DNA of 17,132 nt, taken from contig JBLIKY010000026.1 of the NCBI GenBank assembly GCA_047637535.1, positions 1-17,132 on the forward strand, given 5' to 3'. The number at the start of each line of letters is the position of its first letter. Within the stretch, counting starts at the first letter, position 1. This document shows positions 8,201 to 15,492 of the stretch, piece by piece. A model generated the notes under the pieces. The model saw only the letters and a program-made list of their open reading frames with translations. It searched no databases and was not told the DNA's origin. The DNA comes from UBA2040 sp047637535. GTDB taxonomy: Bacteria; Bacteroidota; Bacteroidia; Flavobacteriales_D; Crocinitomicaceae. The translations under genes and the position numbers were made by a program.

Positions 8201-11200
8201 AATTAACGAACATCGAATTCATCCAGTTTTGGGTATTAGATCCGTATAATGAGGATGCTGAAAAGGTAAATCCTGATGCTCCGCATTCTGGTGGAACTCT
8301 TTATCTCAACCTAGGAAACATCTCTGAAGATGCACTTCCCGATTCAAGGAAAAGTTTTGAAAATGGACTTCCTCCTACTGGTTCAAGTATTGACGACAAC
8401 CTCGACACCACGGCTTGGGCAAGAGTGTCAACTCAACAAATTGTAGTAAATGCATTCGATACAGACCCAGTTTCTAGAGCCAATCAAGATATCGGACTCG
8501 ATGGGTGGGATAACGAACAAGAACGTATCGCTTACGGAAATTATATCGTCTGGGTTCAAAGCCAATCCAATTTAACGCCACAAGCGAAGGCAGCCTTAAT
8601 TGCGGATCCATCAAGCGATGATTACAATTTTTACAGAGATGACGATTACGACAACGCAGAACTAAACCTTCTCAAACGTTACAAAAAATACAACGGTACC
8701 GAAGGGAATTCTCCTACAACTGAACAATCCAATTCCATAAACGTAGAGGGATATCCAACTCAGGCCACCAACAATCCGGATAACGAAGACATTAACCAAG
8801 ACAATAACTTGTCTGAAACTGAAAGCTATTTTCAATACAAAGTTAGCCTTCGTCCAAACGACTTAGAAGTTGGTAAAAACTACATCAACAACATACAGAT
8901 TTATGAAGATGGAACTAAAACAGAACGTTGGATTCAGTTTAAAGTGCCTGTAAAAGATTTCCAAAAGAAAATCAATGGCATTTCCGATTTTAGATCAATC
9001 CGTTTTATGCGAATGTTTCTTAAGGATTTTGACGAAGAAGTCTTGCTTCGTTTTGCCCGTTTAGAATTTATTCGTGGAGAATGGAGACGTTATAACCTTT
9101 CTTTGGAAACACCAGGTGAACAAGAACAAGATGACCCTAACCTCACTCCATTTAATATTGGAGCTGTTAATATTGAAGAAAACTCTGACAAAGAACCGAC
9201 TAATTATGTCGTTCCTCCAGGAATCATTCGAGAGGTTGATCCTTCTCAAACGGTGCAAAGACAGTTAAACGAGCAGTCTTTAACATTAGAAGTTTGTAAT
9301 CTAAAAGACGGGGATGCAAGAGCGGGTTACAAAAACGTACAGTTTGACGTAAGAGCTTATAAGAAATTAAAGATGTTTGTGCACGCTGAGGCAGTTTCAA
9401 AATTAACTCCTCTAAGAGACAAGGACGTTACTCTTTTTGTACGTTTAGGAACAGATTATGTTGACAATTATTATGAGTACGAACTCCCACTTTATTTAAC
9501 CGATTGGGGGGAAACAAACCCCGACAATGTATGGCCTACACTCAATGATATAGAGATTGTTTTTGATGACCTTCTGACCTCTAAAAAAGAAAGAAACGAT
9601 GCCATTTCAAAAGGAAATGTAGCAGTAAGTAACCAAGTTGAATATATAATTATTGACCCAAAAAATGCGGATAGAAGGATAAAGGTTAAAGGAAGTCCGA
9701 ACCTTCAAGGCATTAGAAATGTAATGATTGGTGTTAGAAACCCAGACAAAACAGAAGCTAACCCTTGGCCGGATGACGGAGCTGAAAAATGCATTCAAGT
9801 TTGGGTCAACGAATTGAGATTGTCTGATTTTGTTAGTGAAGGTGGTTCGGCCGCTATAGCTCAAATGCAAATACAAGCTGCCGATTTTGCCAATATTTCT
9901 ATGTCTGGAAATTACAGTGGAATCAACTGGGGTAATGTTGAAAGTAGAGTTCAAGAGCGACAACGTAACGAGCAAATTGGAATCGATATGAATTCAAATG
10001 TTCAGCTCGGTCAATTCTTCGGAAAAAAATCTGGCCTTTCCCTTCCGTTCTTCTACGGTTATTCTTTAGGAATTATCAATCCTGAGTATGACCCTTATAA
10101 CCCAGATGTTAAATTGAAGGATTACGATTCAGAAACTCGTAGAATTCGAGCTGCTCAAGGGCAAGATTTTACAGAAAGAAAGTCCTACAACTTTACAAAT
10201 GTCCGAAAAGCAGAAAAAGCCGGTTCTACCCCTAATCCTTTCAGCATATCAAACTGGTCAGCCAGTTATGCATACAGTGAGCTGTTAAAGCGAGATTTTA
10301 ATACGAATTATGACCGAACAAAAATTTGGACAAGTGGCCTAAACTATGCCTATACCTTCAAGACAAAGCCTTTAATGCCATTTAAGAATGTAAAGTTCAT
10401 GCAGAAGAAAGGCTGGGGAATTGTACAGGACATGAATCTCTTTCTTACGCCTAAAAATGTAGGATTTACCAATAACGTAATGAGGTCTTACAACGAAAGA
10501 CAGATTAAAAACAACTTGGTGCCCGACTTTGAGTTTAGACCGGTATACGTCAAACAATTTACCTGGAACAGAGGTTATACCATGGGGTACGACATCACCA
10601 AAAACTTAAAACTCAAATTCAACGCAAACAATAAAGCACTGTTTGACGAGGCAGATGGTAGAGTGGATAGAAAATTAGATCCTGAAGGTTACAATAGATT
10701 CAAAGATTCAGTATTTACTCAACTCAGTTCTTTTGGTAAAACAACGGACTACACCCACGATTACAACTTAAGTTATACCCTTCCTTTTGACAAAATTCCT
10801 GTCCTTAATTTTATGAGTGCCAACCTTAAATACGGAGGAACATACAACTGGCAACGAGGTCCTTTGGGACAAACTGAATACGGGAATATCATTCAAAATA
10901 ACCGAAATGTAAACGCTACGGCACAAATGAACATGACTAACCTTTACAACAAGGTTCCGTTTCTAAAGAAGGTGAATTCTTCAAACAGAAGCACTGGAAG
11001 GGCTAAAGCAAACATTCGAGGTGGTTTAAGTCGAGGAATTACGCCAACGAGTAAGCCCCTACTATCAATGCCGGATGTCGATACTACTGACATGACCAAA
11101 AAGGAATTGAGAAAATACCACAGAGCGGTTAGGAAATTTGAAAGAAAGCAAAAACGAGAAATAAAAAGAAAAGAGCGAGAAGAGAAAAGTGTGCCGCCTT

Positions 11201-12609
11201 TGGTTGGTTTCACTGCAAGGATGTTAATGACCTTGAGAAATGTTTCGGGTACTTACGCTCAAAATGACGGTACCCTTTTACCTGGCTACAATCAAAACAC
11301 CAATGTAATGGGGTTGAACAATAATTATACGAGTCCGATGAGTCGTTTCGTATTTGGTAAACAAAGCTACGACGTATTCGGAAATAAAAATGGCTTTGAC
11401 ATCGCGAATGCAAATGCGAATAGAAGTTGGTTGGTGAAAAACGAAGATTTAAATCAACAACATACCATAACTCACGGAACAAATTTATCGGGAAGAGCAA
11501 GTCTGGAGCCGATTAAAGACCTTAGTGTTGAGTTATCGATGAACAGAACCTACAATCTAAATTCAAGCGACTTCTTCCGTTGGTCAGAATCAAATCAGCG
11601 ATACGAAGCGCAAAGTAGGGTTGAGACTTCGTCATTATCCTATACGAGCATCAACATTGGAACAGCTTTTGTTAAGTTTGAAAAACAAACCTATGTTTCA
11701 GAAGTATTTAAAACCTTGCTAAACAATTTGGGTGAAGCCTCAGAAGTATTAGGAAGAAGTCATGAGGGTTCTGACTTACTTACCACAGGTTATTATGACG
11801 GATATGGAAAGTCTCAACAAGAAGTTGTTTTAGCCGCTTTCTTGGGTGCTTATGCCAACAAGGCGATTGATAACAAGTCAGTAAATCCATTAAAAGCAAT
11901 GGCTTTGCCAAACTGGAATATGAATTACAACGGTTTGACCAAATTCAAAGGGATGAAGAAATATTTCAGAAACTTTGTAGTAAGACATGGCTATTCTTCT
12001 ACGACAAGTATTGCGGGAATTCAAACGAATTTAAAAGCAAGTTTTGACGGAAATGGAAGCCCGACAGCAAGAGATTTGAACAATAACTTTATTGCTCAAG
12101 ATCAAATTCAAAACGTTACCGTTTCCGAAAACTTTTCCCCTCTGATTGGGTTTGATGCTACTTGGATTATAAACAATGGAGGCAAGCCTCAAGGTTTACT
12201 GACGAAATTTGAAATCAGTAAAGACAGAAGCGCTACTCTTTCTTTAAATAACAACCAGGTTACTGAGGTGATTGGAAATGAATATGTATTCGGTACGGGA
12301 TACAAGTTTAGCAAAGTTCAATTACCATTCAGAAACGTACAACCAAGCGATGTCAATATTCGATTTGATTTGTCACTTCGCGATAACCTTACCGTGATTC
12401 GTAAGGTTGTAGAAAACACAAATCAAGCAACGGCAGGACAAAGAGTGTTTTCTATCAAAACATCAGCAGATTACAACTTGTCAAACAACTTAACCATTCA
12501 GTTTTATTACGATCAGCAAATTACCGACCCTAAGGTAGCGAGTGCTTTCCCTACAGGTAACTTAAGCACTGGTCTCAAATTAAGATTTAACCTAGGAGGA
12601 ATACAATAA
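5275..12609 (+). CDS. sprA: T9SS outer-membrane translocon / gliding protein SprA (Sov)
   Basis: SprA forms the very large outer-membrane barrel through which T9SS cargo leaves the cell; it is also needed for gliding in Flavobacteriia. The size (up to 2444 residues; F. johnsoniae SprA is about 2400) and signature stretches identify it: YIDDFEG at 824-830, the WGGISRALTTNDFELTN region from 963, SEDALPDSRKSFENGLP around 1017-1034, and GNYSGINWGNVESRV around 1545-1559. The C-terminus alternates polar and hydrophobic residues like beta strands and ends in LKLRFNLGGIQ. A signal peptide is clear: basic/aromatic n-region, core LLLCFCFLLSAGFL, then QA before Gln-Asp-Asp. No ATG is near the N-terminus; TTG 5275, GTG 5290 and TTG 5293 are all possible. 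GAGG at 5277-5280 is well placed for GTG 5290, which would give a shorter, more typical signal peptide. A very basic segment spans residues 1941-1972. The gene is intact, with no frameshift. Confidence 0.97.
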   Translation: MRNQQVLNKYWWSQLLLCFCFLLSAGFLQAQDDTTLIYPINNNVDPTQTKPQSFDLGDPSSVEQNIIYDPKTGTYVFSEKIGKNGLQYRNPSMMTLDEYLEYERQKSLQDNWKDKIDQQTADGQPLEYPIKINSKAFENFFGSDEITIRPQGSVELTFGVNSSRYDNPILPVKQRRITRFDFQQQIQLNLVGQIGDKLKIGTSYNTQAAFDFDNISKLEYTGKEDQIMQKIELGNVSMPLPTTLIQGSQTLFGVHTQLKFGRATIDLIAASSKGKRQEINITGKAQVQPFELSADNYESNRHYFLNMYHHDQYDEAMSTVPIVSSSINLTRIEVWLTNKTNNTENTRNILAFSDLGEAKPENVEGQPGNYAATDLPDNTANGLYSWAAAQPLVRGFKNSVSLLSAQAASPGPFQQAIHYEKVENARKLTEQEFTYNALLGYVSLNIPLNNDEVLAVAYEYTYRGQTYQVGELSTDGIDGQDALILKLLKPTITNPKNKIWDLMMKNVYSIGAYQVDQQGFRLDLLYNNPETSLPVPFFPLDGLDDVQLVTLLEMDRINMNQQPFQDGVFDFVPISFNGNRAENGGSINTRNGRVYFSTVEPFGKTLKTKLQEAQLPDVFIDRIAYTELYDSTKTAAQQIPSKNRFTIQGEYQSSVSSDIPLNALNVPEGAVSVTAGGLKLVEGQDYTVDYNLGRVKILNTGILESNTPIKIAIESNSVFGFQARSLIGSRYNYRFSKNFNVGATWMRMLERPVTQKVDIGSEPFKNNILGLDLAYKTELPFLTKMVDFLPVISTKEKSTFSFAGEFAHLIPGSPRAISKEGISYIDDFEGAQSTLDIKSPSAWKIAAIPQGQPDLFPEADNKNLTAGFNRSKVSWYSIDQLFYQNSSLTPEHIKTNPDMLSDSRMRQVVPADIFPNLQQSYGSIPNLPIFDLAYYPAERGMYNFDTTSTLNEDGTFTNPDARWGGISRALTTNDFELTNIEFIQFWVLDPYNEDAEKVNPDAPHSGGTLYLNLGNISEDALPDSRKSFENGLPPTGSSIDDNLDTTAWARVSTQQIVVNAFDTDPVSRANQDIGLDGWDNEQERIAYGNYIVWVQSQSNLTPQAKAALIADPSSDDYNFYRDDDYDNAELNLLKRYKKYNGTEGNSPTTEQSNSINVEGYPTQATNNPDNEDINQDNNLSETESYFQYKVSLRPNDLEVGKNYINNIQIYEDGTKTERWIQFKVPVKDFQKKINGISDFRSIRFMRMFLKDFDEEVLLRFARLEFIRGEWRRYNLSLETPGEQEQDDPNLTPFNIGAVNIEENSDKEPTNYVVPPGIIREVDPSQTVQRQLNEQSLTLEVCNLKDGDARAGYKNVQFDVRAYKKLKMFVHAEAVSKLTPLRDKDVTLFVRLGTDYVDNYYEYELPLYLTDWGETNPDNVWPTLNDIEIVFDDLLTSKKERNDAISKGNVAVSNQVEYIIIDPKNADRRIKVKGSPNLQGIRNVMIGVRNPDKTEANPWPDDGAEKCIQVWVNELRLSDFVSEGGSAAIAQMQIQAADFANISMSGNYSGINWGNVESRVQERQRNEQIGIDMNSNVQLGQFFGKKSGLSLPFFYGYSLGIINPEYDPYNPDVKLKDYDSETRRIRAAQGQDFTERKSYNFTNVRKAEKAGSTPNPFSISNWSASYAYSELLKRDFNTNYDRTKIWTSGLNYAYTFKTKPLMPFKNVKFMQKKGWGIVQDMNLFLTPKNVGFTNNVMRSYNERQIKNNLVPDFEFRPVYVKQFTWNRGYTMGYDITKNLKLKFNANNKALFDEADGRVDRKLDPEGYNRFKDSVFTQLSSFGKTTDYTHDYNLSYTLPFDKIPVLNFMSANLKYGGTYNWQRGPLGQTEYGNIIQNNRNVNATAQMNMTNLYNKVPFLKKVNSSNRSTGRAKANIRGGLSRGITPTSKPLLSMPDVDTTDMTKKELRKYHRAVRKFERKQKREIKRKEREEKSVPPLVGFTARMLMTLRNVSGTYAQNDGTLLPGYNQNTNVMGLNNNYTSPMSRFVFGKQSYDVFGNKNGFDIANANANRSWLVKNEDLNQQHTITHGTNLSGRASLEPIKDLSVELSMNRTYNLNSSDFFRWSESNQRYEAQSRVETSSLSYTSINIGTAFVKFEKQTYVSEVFKTLLNNLGEASEVLGRSHEGSDLLTTGYYDGYGKSQQEVVLAAFLGAYANKAIDNKSVNPLKAMALPNWNMNYNGLTKFKGMKKYFRNFVVRHGYSSTTSIAGIQTNLKASFDGNGSPTARDLNNNFIAQDQIQNVTVSENFSPLIGFDATWIINNGGKPQGLLTKFEISKDRSATLSLNNNQVTEVIGNEYVFGTGYKFSKVQLPFRNVQPSDVNIRFDLSLRDNLTVIRKVVENTNQATAGQRVFSIKTSADYNLSNNLTIQFYYDQQITDPKVASAFPTGNLSTGLKLRFNLGGIQ
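12594..12600 (+). promoter_or_regulatory. Strong Shine-Dalgarno site for the GNAT gene, inside the end of sprA
   Basis: AGGAGGA at 12594-12600 lies 8 nt before the ATG at 12609 and sits within the Leu-Gly-Gly codons that end sprA. It is near-perfect by general bacterial standards, whereas none of the other complete genes here has a comparable site. Bacteroidota rarely use such sequences, so it may be functional or may be a by-product of the CTA-GGA-GGA codons. Confidence 0.55.
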
Positions 12610-13058
12610 TGATTAAAATACGCCAGGCAGAAAGCCAAGATGTAGATGACATCTACAAGTTAATTAAAGAACTTGCATTGTATGAGAAGGCACCCGAACA
12701 AGTGACCAATACCTCTCATCAATTGCAAATCGATTTGTTTGATAAAAAAATCTGTGAGGCAATCGTTGCTGAGATCGACAATCAAGTGGTTGCTTTTGCT
12801 TTATACTATACTTCTTACTCGACCTGGAAGGGAGCTAGTATGTACTTAGAGGATTTCTATGTAAGTGTAAATTTAAGAAGAAAAGGCATTGGTCAAATGT
12901 TGTTTAATGAAGTTATCCGAATTGCCAAAAGCAGAAAAATGGCAAGAATGGATTGGCAAGTAATTGATTGGAACTCGCTTGCAATTTCGTTTTACAAGAA
13001 AAACAATGCTATTTTAGAGCCAGAATGGCTCAACGGTCGTTTGTTTTTTACCTATTAA
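12609..13058 (+). CDS. GNAT-family N-acetyltransferase, spermidine/diamine acetyltransferase (SSAT)-like
   Basis: This 149-residue protein transfers an acetyl group from acetyl-CoA to an amine. The acetyl-CoA pyrophosphate loop RRKGIG is at 90-95. The order of elements follows eukaryotic-type SSAT: IKELALYEKAPEQV at 19-32, YYTSYSTWKG at 67-76, YLEDFYV at 79-85, and WNSLAISFYKKNNA at 121-134. In SSAT the Tyr in the FYK element is the general acid; here that is Tyr129. Polyamine or thialysine acetylation is therefore a reasonable guess, but substrate prediction within GNATs is weak and the C-terminal tail is shorter than in human SSAT (about 171 residues). The ATG overlaps the sprA stop by one base (TAATG) and has an AGGAGGA site 8 nt upstream, so translation is probably coupled. 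Nothing in it suggests a direct role in secretion. Confidence 0.85.
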   Translation: MIKIRQAESQDVDDIYKLIKELALYEKAPEQVTNTSHQLQIDLFDKKICEAIVAEIDNQVVAFALYYTSYSTWKGASMYLEDFYVSVNLRRKGIGQMLFNEVIRIAKSRKMARMDWQVIDWNSLAISFYKKNNAILEPEWLNGRLFFTY

Positions 13059-13091
13059 AGAAATAGGCGGTTTCTCTTAAATTATAATTTA

Positions 13092-13976
13092 ATGGCACAC
13101 ATCACTATCGCTGGCGGCTCAGGGTTTATTGGCTCCATACTATCACAAGCACTTTCCAAACAAGGGCATTCTGTTAGTGTATTAACGCGTAAACCAAACG
13201 CTTCAAATCATGTTTTTTGGAATCCAAATAACCGTCAAATCGATTATACAGCCATTTCTCAAACTGAAGTATTAATCAATCTTTGTGGTGAGAATATTTT
13301 TAATGGAAAATGGACTACGAAAAGAAAGCAAGAATTAACCGCTTCTCGAGTAAAAACAACTGACTTTTTGTTTCATTCCTTTGAGAATTCTACAACTTTA
13401 AAACACTATGTTTCTGCATCCGGGACAGATTGCTATCCACTTAGTGAGTTCAAAGCGAAAGAAGAAGATGCGTATTCAGACAATTTTATTGGCCAACTAG
13501 TTAAAGATTGGGAGCAATCGGCTGATCAATTTAAGACCATCGACAAAGTTAAGGTGACCAAAATGCGCATTGCAATGGTGTTATCCAACAACTCTGAAGC
13601 CTTCACTTCACTTATATCTCTTGCAAAGAAGAAAAGCCTTTCAGCCTTGGGAACAGGAACACAACCGATGAATTGGGTTCATATAAGCGATCTAATGGGG
13701 GCATTTCTTCACGTGATAAAAGCACAACTAGATGGAGCTTTTAATGTCTGTGCTGAATCCCTTAGCAACAGTGAGTTTAATGCCCAGATTAACACAAAGC
13801 TTGGCACTAAGCCTTTCTTTAAGCATGTTCCGGCGTGGATATTAAAGTTGATTTTGGGAGATCGGTCGATGTTATTATTATCCGGAACGCCAGCTGACAA
13901 TTCAAAAATTGTTTCTACTGAATTTCATTTTAAACACCCCCAACTGCAACAAGCGTTAGATCAATTGTTGGACTAA
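13092..13976 (+). CDS. TIGR01777-type NAD(P)-binding epimerase-like protein (YfcH family)
   Basis: This is a 294-residue atypical short-chain dehydrogenase. The nucleotide-binding GGSGFIG motif is at 8-14. Family-typical elements follow: NLCGENI at 63-69, the KWTTKRKQELTASRVKTT stretch at 73-90, SASG at 108-111, the DNFIGQLVKDWE region at 130-141, KMRIAMVLSNN at 157-167, ALGTGTQPMNWVHISDL at 185-201, and a C-terminal DUF1731-like part with FFKHVPAWILKLILG and LLLSGTP. The usual SASAxGYYG-like motif is altered to SASGTDCYP, so the active-site tyrosine arrangement differs from the common form. The substrate is unknown for the family. It starts at an ATG after an AT-rich leader, 33 bp after the GNAT gene, and its TAA overlaps the end of convergent phoH by 4 bp. 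It is the last gene of the plus-strand block. Confidence 0.88.
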   Translation: MAHITIAGGSGFIGSILSQALSKQGHSVSVLTRKPNASNHVFWNPNNRQIDYTAISQTEVLINLCGENIFNGKWTTKRKQELTASRVKTTDFLFHSFENSTTLKHYVSASGTDCYPLSEFKAKEEDAYSDNFIGQLVKDWEQSADQFKTIDKVKVTKMRIAMVLSNNSEAFTSLISLAKKKSLSALGTGTQPMNWVHISDLMGAFLHVIKAQLDGAFNVCAESLSNSEFNAQINTKLGTKPFFKHVPAWILKLILGDRSMLLLSGTPADNSKIVSTEFHFKHPQLQQALDQLLD

Positions 13977-15301
13977 AGCAAGTCGTTAGCTAAATTCGCT
14001 AACTCCGATCTTTCCCCTTTTTCAAGCTTTATATGTGAGAATAAATTTTGTCCATTTAAGCGGTCAATCAAGTACGCCAAACCATTACTATTTTCATCAA
14101 GATACGGAGTGTCTATTTGATGACAGTCACCGGTAAATACAATCTTTGTATTTTCTCCAGCTCTTGTTATTATGGTTTTGATTTCATGAGGTGTTAAGTT
14201 TTGCGCCTCATCTATAATAAACATAACATTGCTTAAACTTCTTCCTCTAATAAATGCCAATGGAATAATGACGATTTTTCCATTTTCCTCCATTTCGACA
14301 ATGGTCTTGTGTTTCTTTTCGTTCTCTCCAAATTGAGATTTTATAAATTTTAAATTGTCCCAAAGTGGTTCCATATACGGTCCGATTTTATCACTTGCAT
14401 CGCCGGGTAAAAATCCAATTTCTTTATTGGACAAAGGCACAATAGGTCTTGCTAAAATCACTTGTTGGAAATTTTTAGATTGTTCTAGGGCAGAAGCCAA
14501 GGCAAGTAAGGTCTTCCCCGTTCCTGCCACACCTTGCAAAGCAACAAGTTTAATGTTTGGGTTTAAAAGTGCGTTTAATGCGAAGGCTTGTTCGGCATTT
14601 TTAGGCTTAATACCATAAACGAACTCCTTTTCTATTCTTTCAATTTGGTCAGCAAGCGGGTTGTATACCGCCAGAGATGACGATTTTCCATTTTTCAGGA
14701 TGTAATAGCCATTTGGTACTTTTTTTTCTCCAAGAATTCCATCTTCGTCAATTTTACCTCGGGTAAAAATCTCTCGAATTACTTCAGAATCGATGTTATC
14801 AAGTGTTTGAGTGGACAGGTCCTCCAGTTCATTCATGGACACTTTTCCGGTTTCATAATCTTCAGCGTAAAGACCCAATGCTTTTGCCTTAATTCGAAGA
14901 TTGATGTCCTTGGTGACCATTATAACATCCTTCGTCTTCTCGACTTCTTTTAAATACAAAGCCGAATTAATGATTTTATGGTCGTTTTTTCCGTGCGCAT
15001 AGATTTCTTCCGCATTCAACCCTTTTGGGTTGTATTCTAAGACAACTTTAAAGTTCCCTTTGTTTTTGCCTAGTTTAATCCATTCTTGTAAGCCACCTTG
15101 TCCAGAAATTTTATCAATAAATCGAATTACCTCTCGCGCAGAAAAATTCTTCGAATCATTCCCGACTTTAAACTTGTCTAATTCCTCTAAAACCGTAATA
15201 GGAATCGCTACATCGTTGTTTTCGAAGTTATTGATCGCTTGATGATCGTGGATAAGAACAGAGGTATCCAGCACAAAAATTTTATCTTTCTTCTTAACCA
15301 T
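13973..15301 (-). CDS. phoH: PhoH family protein: PIN nuclease domain fused to P-loop ATPase (PhoH2 type)
   Basis: This 442-residue protein joins an N-terminal PIN ribonuclease domain (about 5-150) to a PhoH ATPase domain (about 235-442), the PhoH2 arrangement linked in other bacteria to RNA unwinding and cleavage. PIN acidic residues are in place: Asp12 in FVLDTSVLI, Glu39/Glu40 in VLEELDKF, Asp107 in GKNDHKI, and Asp132 in VTKDINLRIKA. The ATPase has Walker A GVAGTGKT at 257-264, RPIVPLSNKEIGFLPGD at 285-301, Walker B with FIIDEAQN at 361-368, and FTGDCHQID at 389-397. The start is the ATG at 15301, preceded by an AT-rich leader with no Shine-Dalgarno sequence. A terminator at 15419-15457 separates it from the upstream minus-strand genes, so it should have its own promoter, although I see no clear one. 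The name refers to a phosphate-starvation gene; no Pho box is evident. Confidence 0.95.
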   Translation of the reverse strand: MVKKKDKIFVLDTSVLIHDHQAINNFENNDVAIPITVLEELDKFKVGNDSKNFSAREVIRFIDKISGQGGLQEWIKLGKNKGNFKVVLEYNPKGLNAEEIYAHGKNDHKIINSALYLKEVEKTKDVIMVTKDINLRIKAKALGLYAEDYETGKVSMNELEDLSTQTLDNIDSEVIREIFTRGKIDEDGILGEKKVPNGYYILKNGKSSSLAVYNPLADQIERIEKEFVYGIKPKNAEQAFALNALLNPNIKLVALQGVAGTGKTLLALASALEQSKNFQQVILARPIVPLSNKEIGFLPGDASDKIGPYMEPLWDNLKFIKSQFGENEKKHKTIVEMEENGKIVIIPLAFIRGRSLSNVMFIIDEAQNLTPHEIKTIITRAGENTKIVFTGDCHQIDTPYLDENSNGLAYLIDRLNGQNLFSHIKLEKGERSELANLANDLL

Positions 15302-15418
15302 AGTAATATTTTTAATTAAGGTAGAAAATTAAAAGGGACTACTAAGGAATCTATCGTTCATAGTTTTCACAATGAGATGTTGAAACATAAATTTTACGCA
15401 ATACAATAAATAGAAAGC

Positions 15419-15457
15419 AAAAAAAATCCTCCACAACTAAATTAAGTCGAGGAGGAT
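15419..15457 (-). terminator. Rho-independent terminator of the metB–ktrA unit
   Basis: Read on the minus strand, ATCCTCC (complement of 15451-15457) pairs with GGAGGAT (complement of 15426-15432). The stem continues inward through a T·T mismatch into CGACT/AGTTG (one G·T pair) around a TAATTT loop, and is followed by eight T residues (plus-strand A tract 15419-15426). It lies about 36 bp after the ktrA stop and ahead of phoH. Confidence 0.85.
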
Positions 15458-15492
15458 AAAGTAGGACGGGCTTAATAATAAAGCCGATAATA

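Noticed and set aside
13059..13091. Possible terminator (AGAAA/TTTCT) between the GNAT and SDR genes
   Set aside because: Five A/T-rich base pairs with a 7-nt loop are too weak to support a call.
13985..14003. Hairpin GTTAGC/GCTAAC as a terminator for the plus-strand block
   Set aside because: The stem is only 6 bp with no T tract directly after it, and it encodes the repeated Leu-Ala-Asn near the PhoH C-terminus, which explains the symmetry.
15302..15418. Promoter for phoH, with TATGTTTC (complement of 15382-15389) as a -7 box
   Set aside because: The box misses the last consensus base and no TTG is at a suitable distance, so I do not call it.
15458..15492. Small hairpin GGCTT/AAGCC just after the ktrA stop
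   Set aside because: A 5-bp stem without a T tract; the much stronger hairpin at 15419-15457 explains termination.
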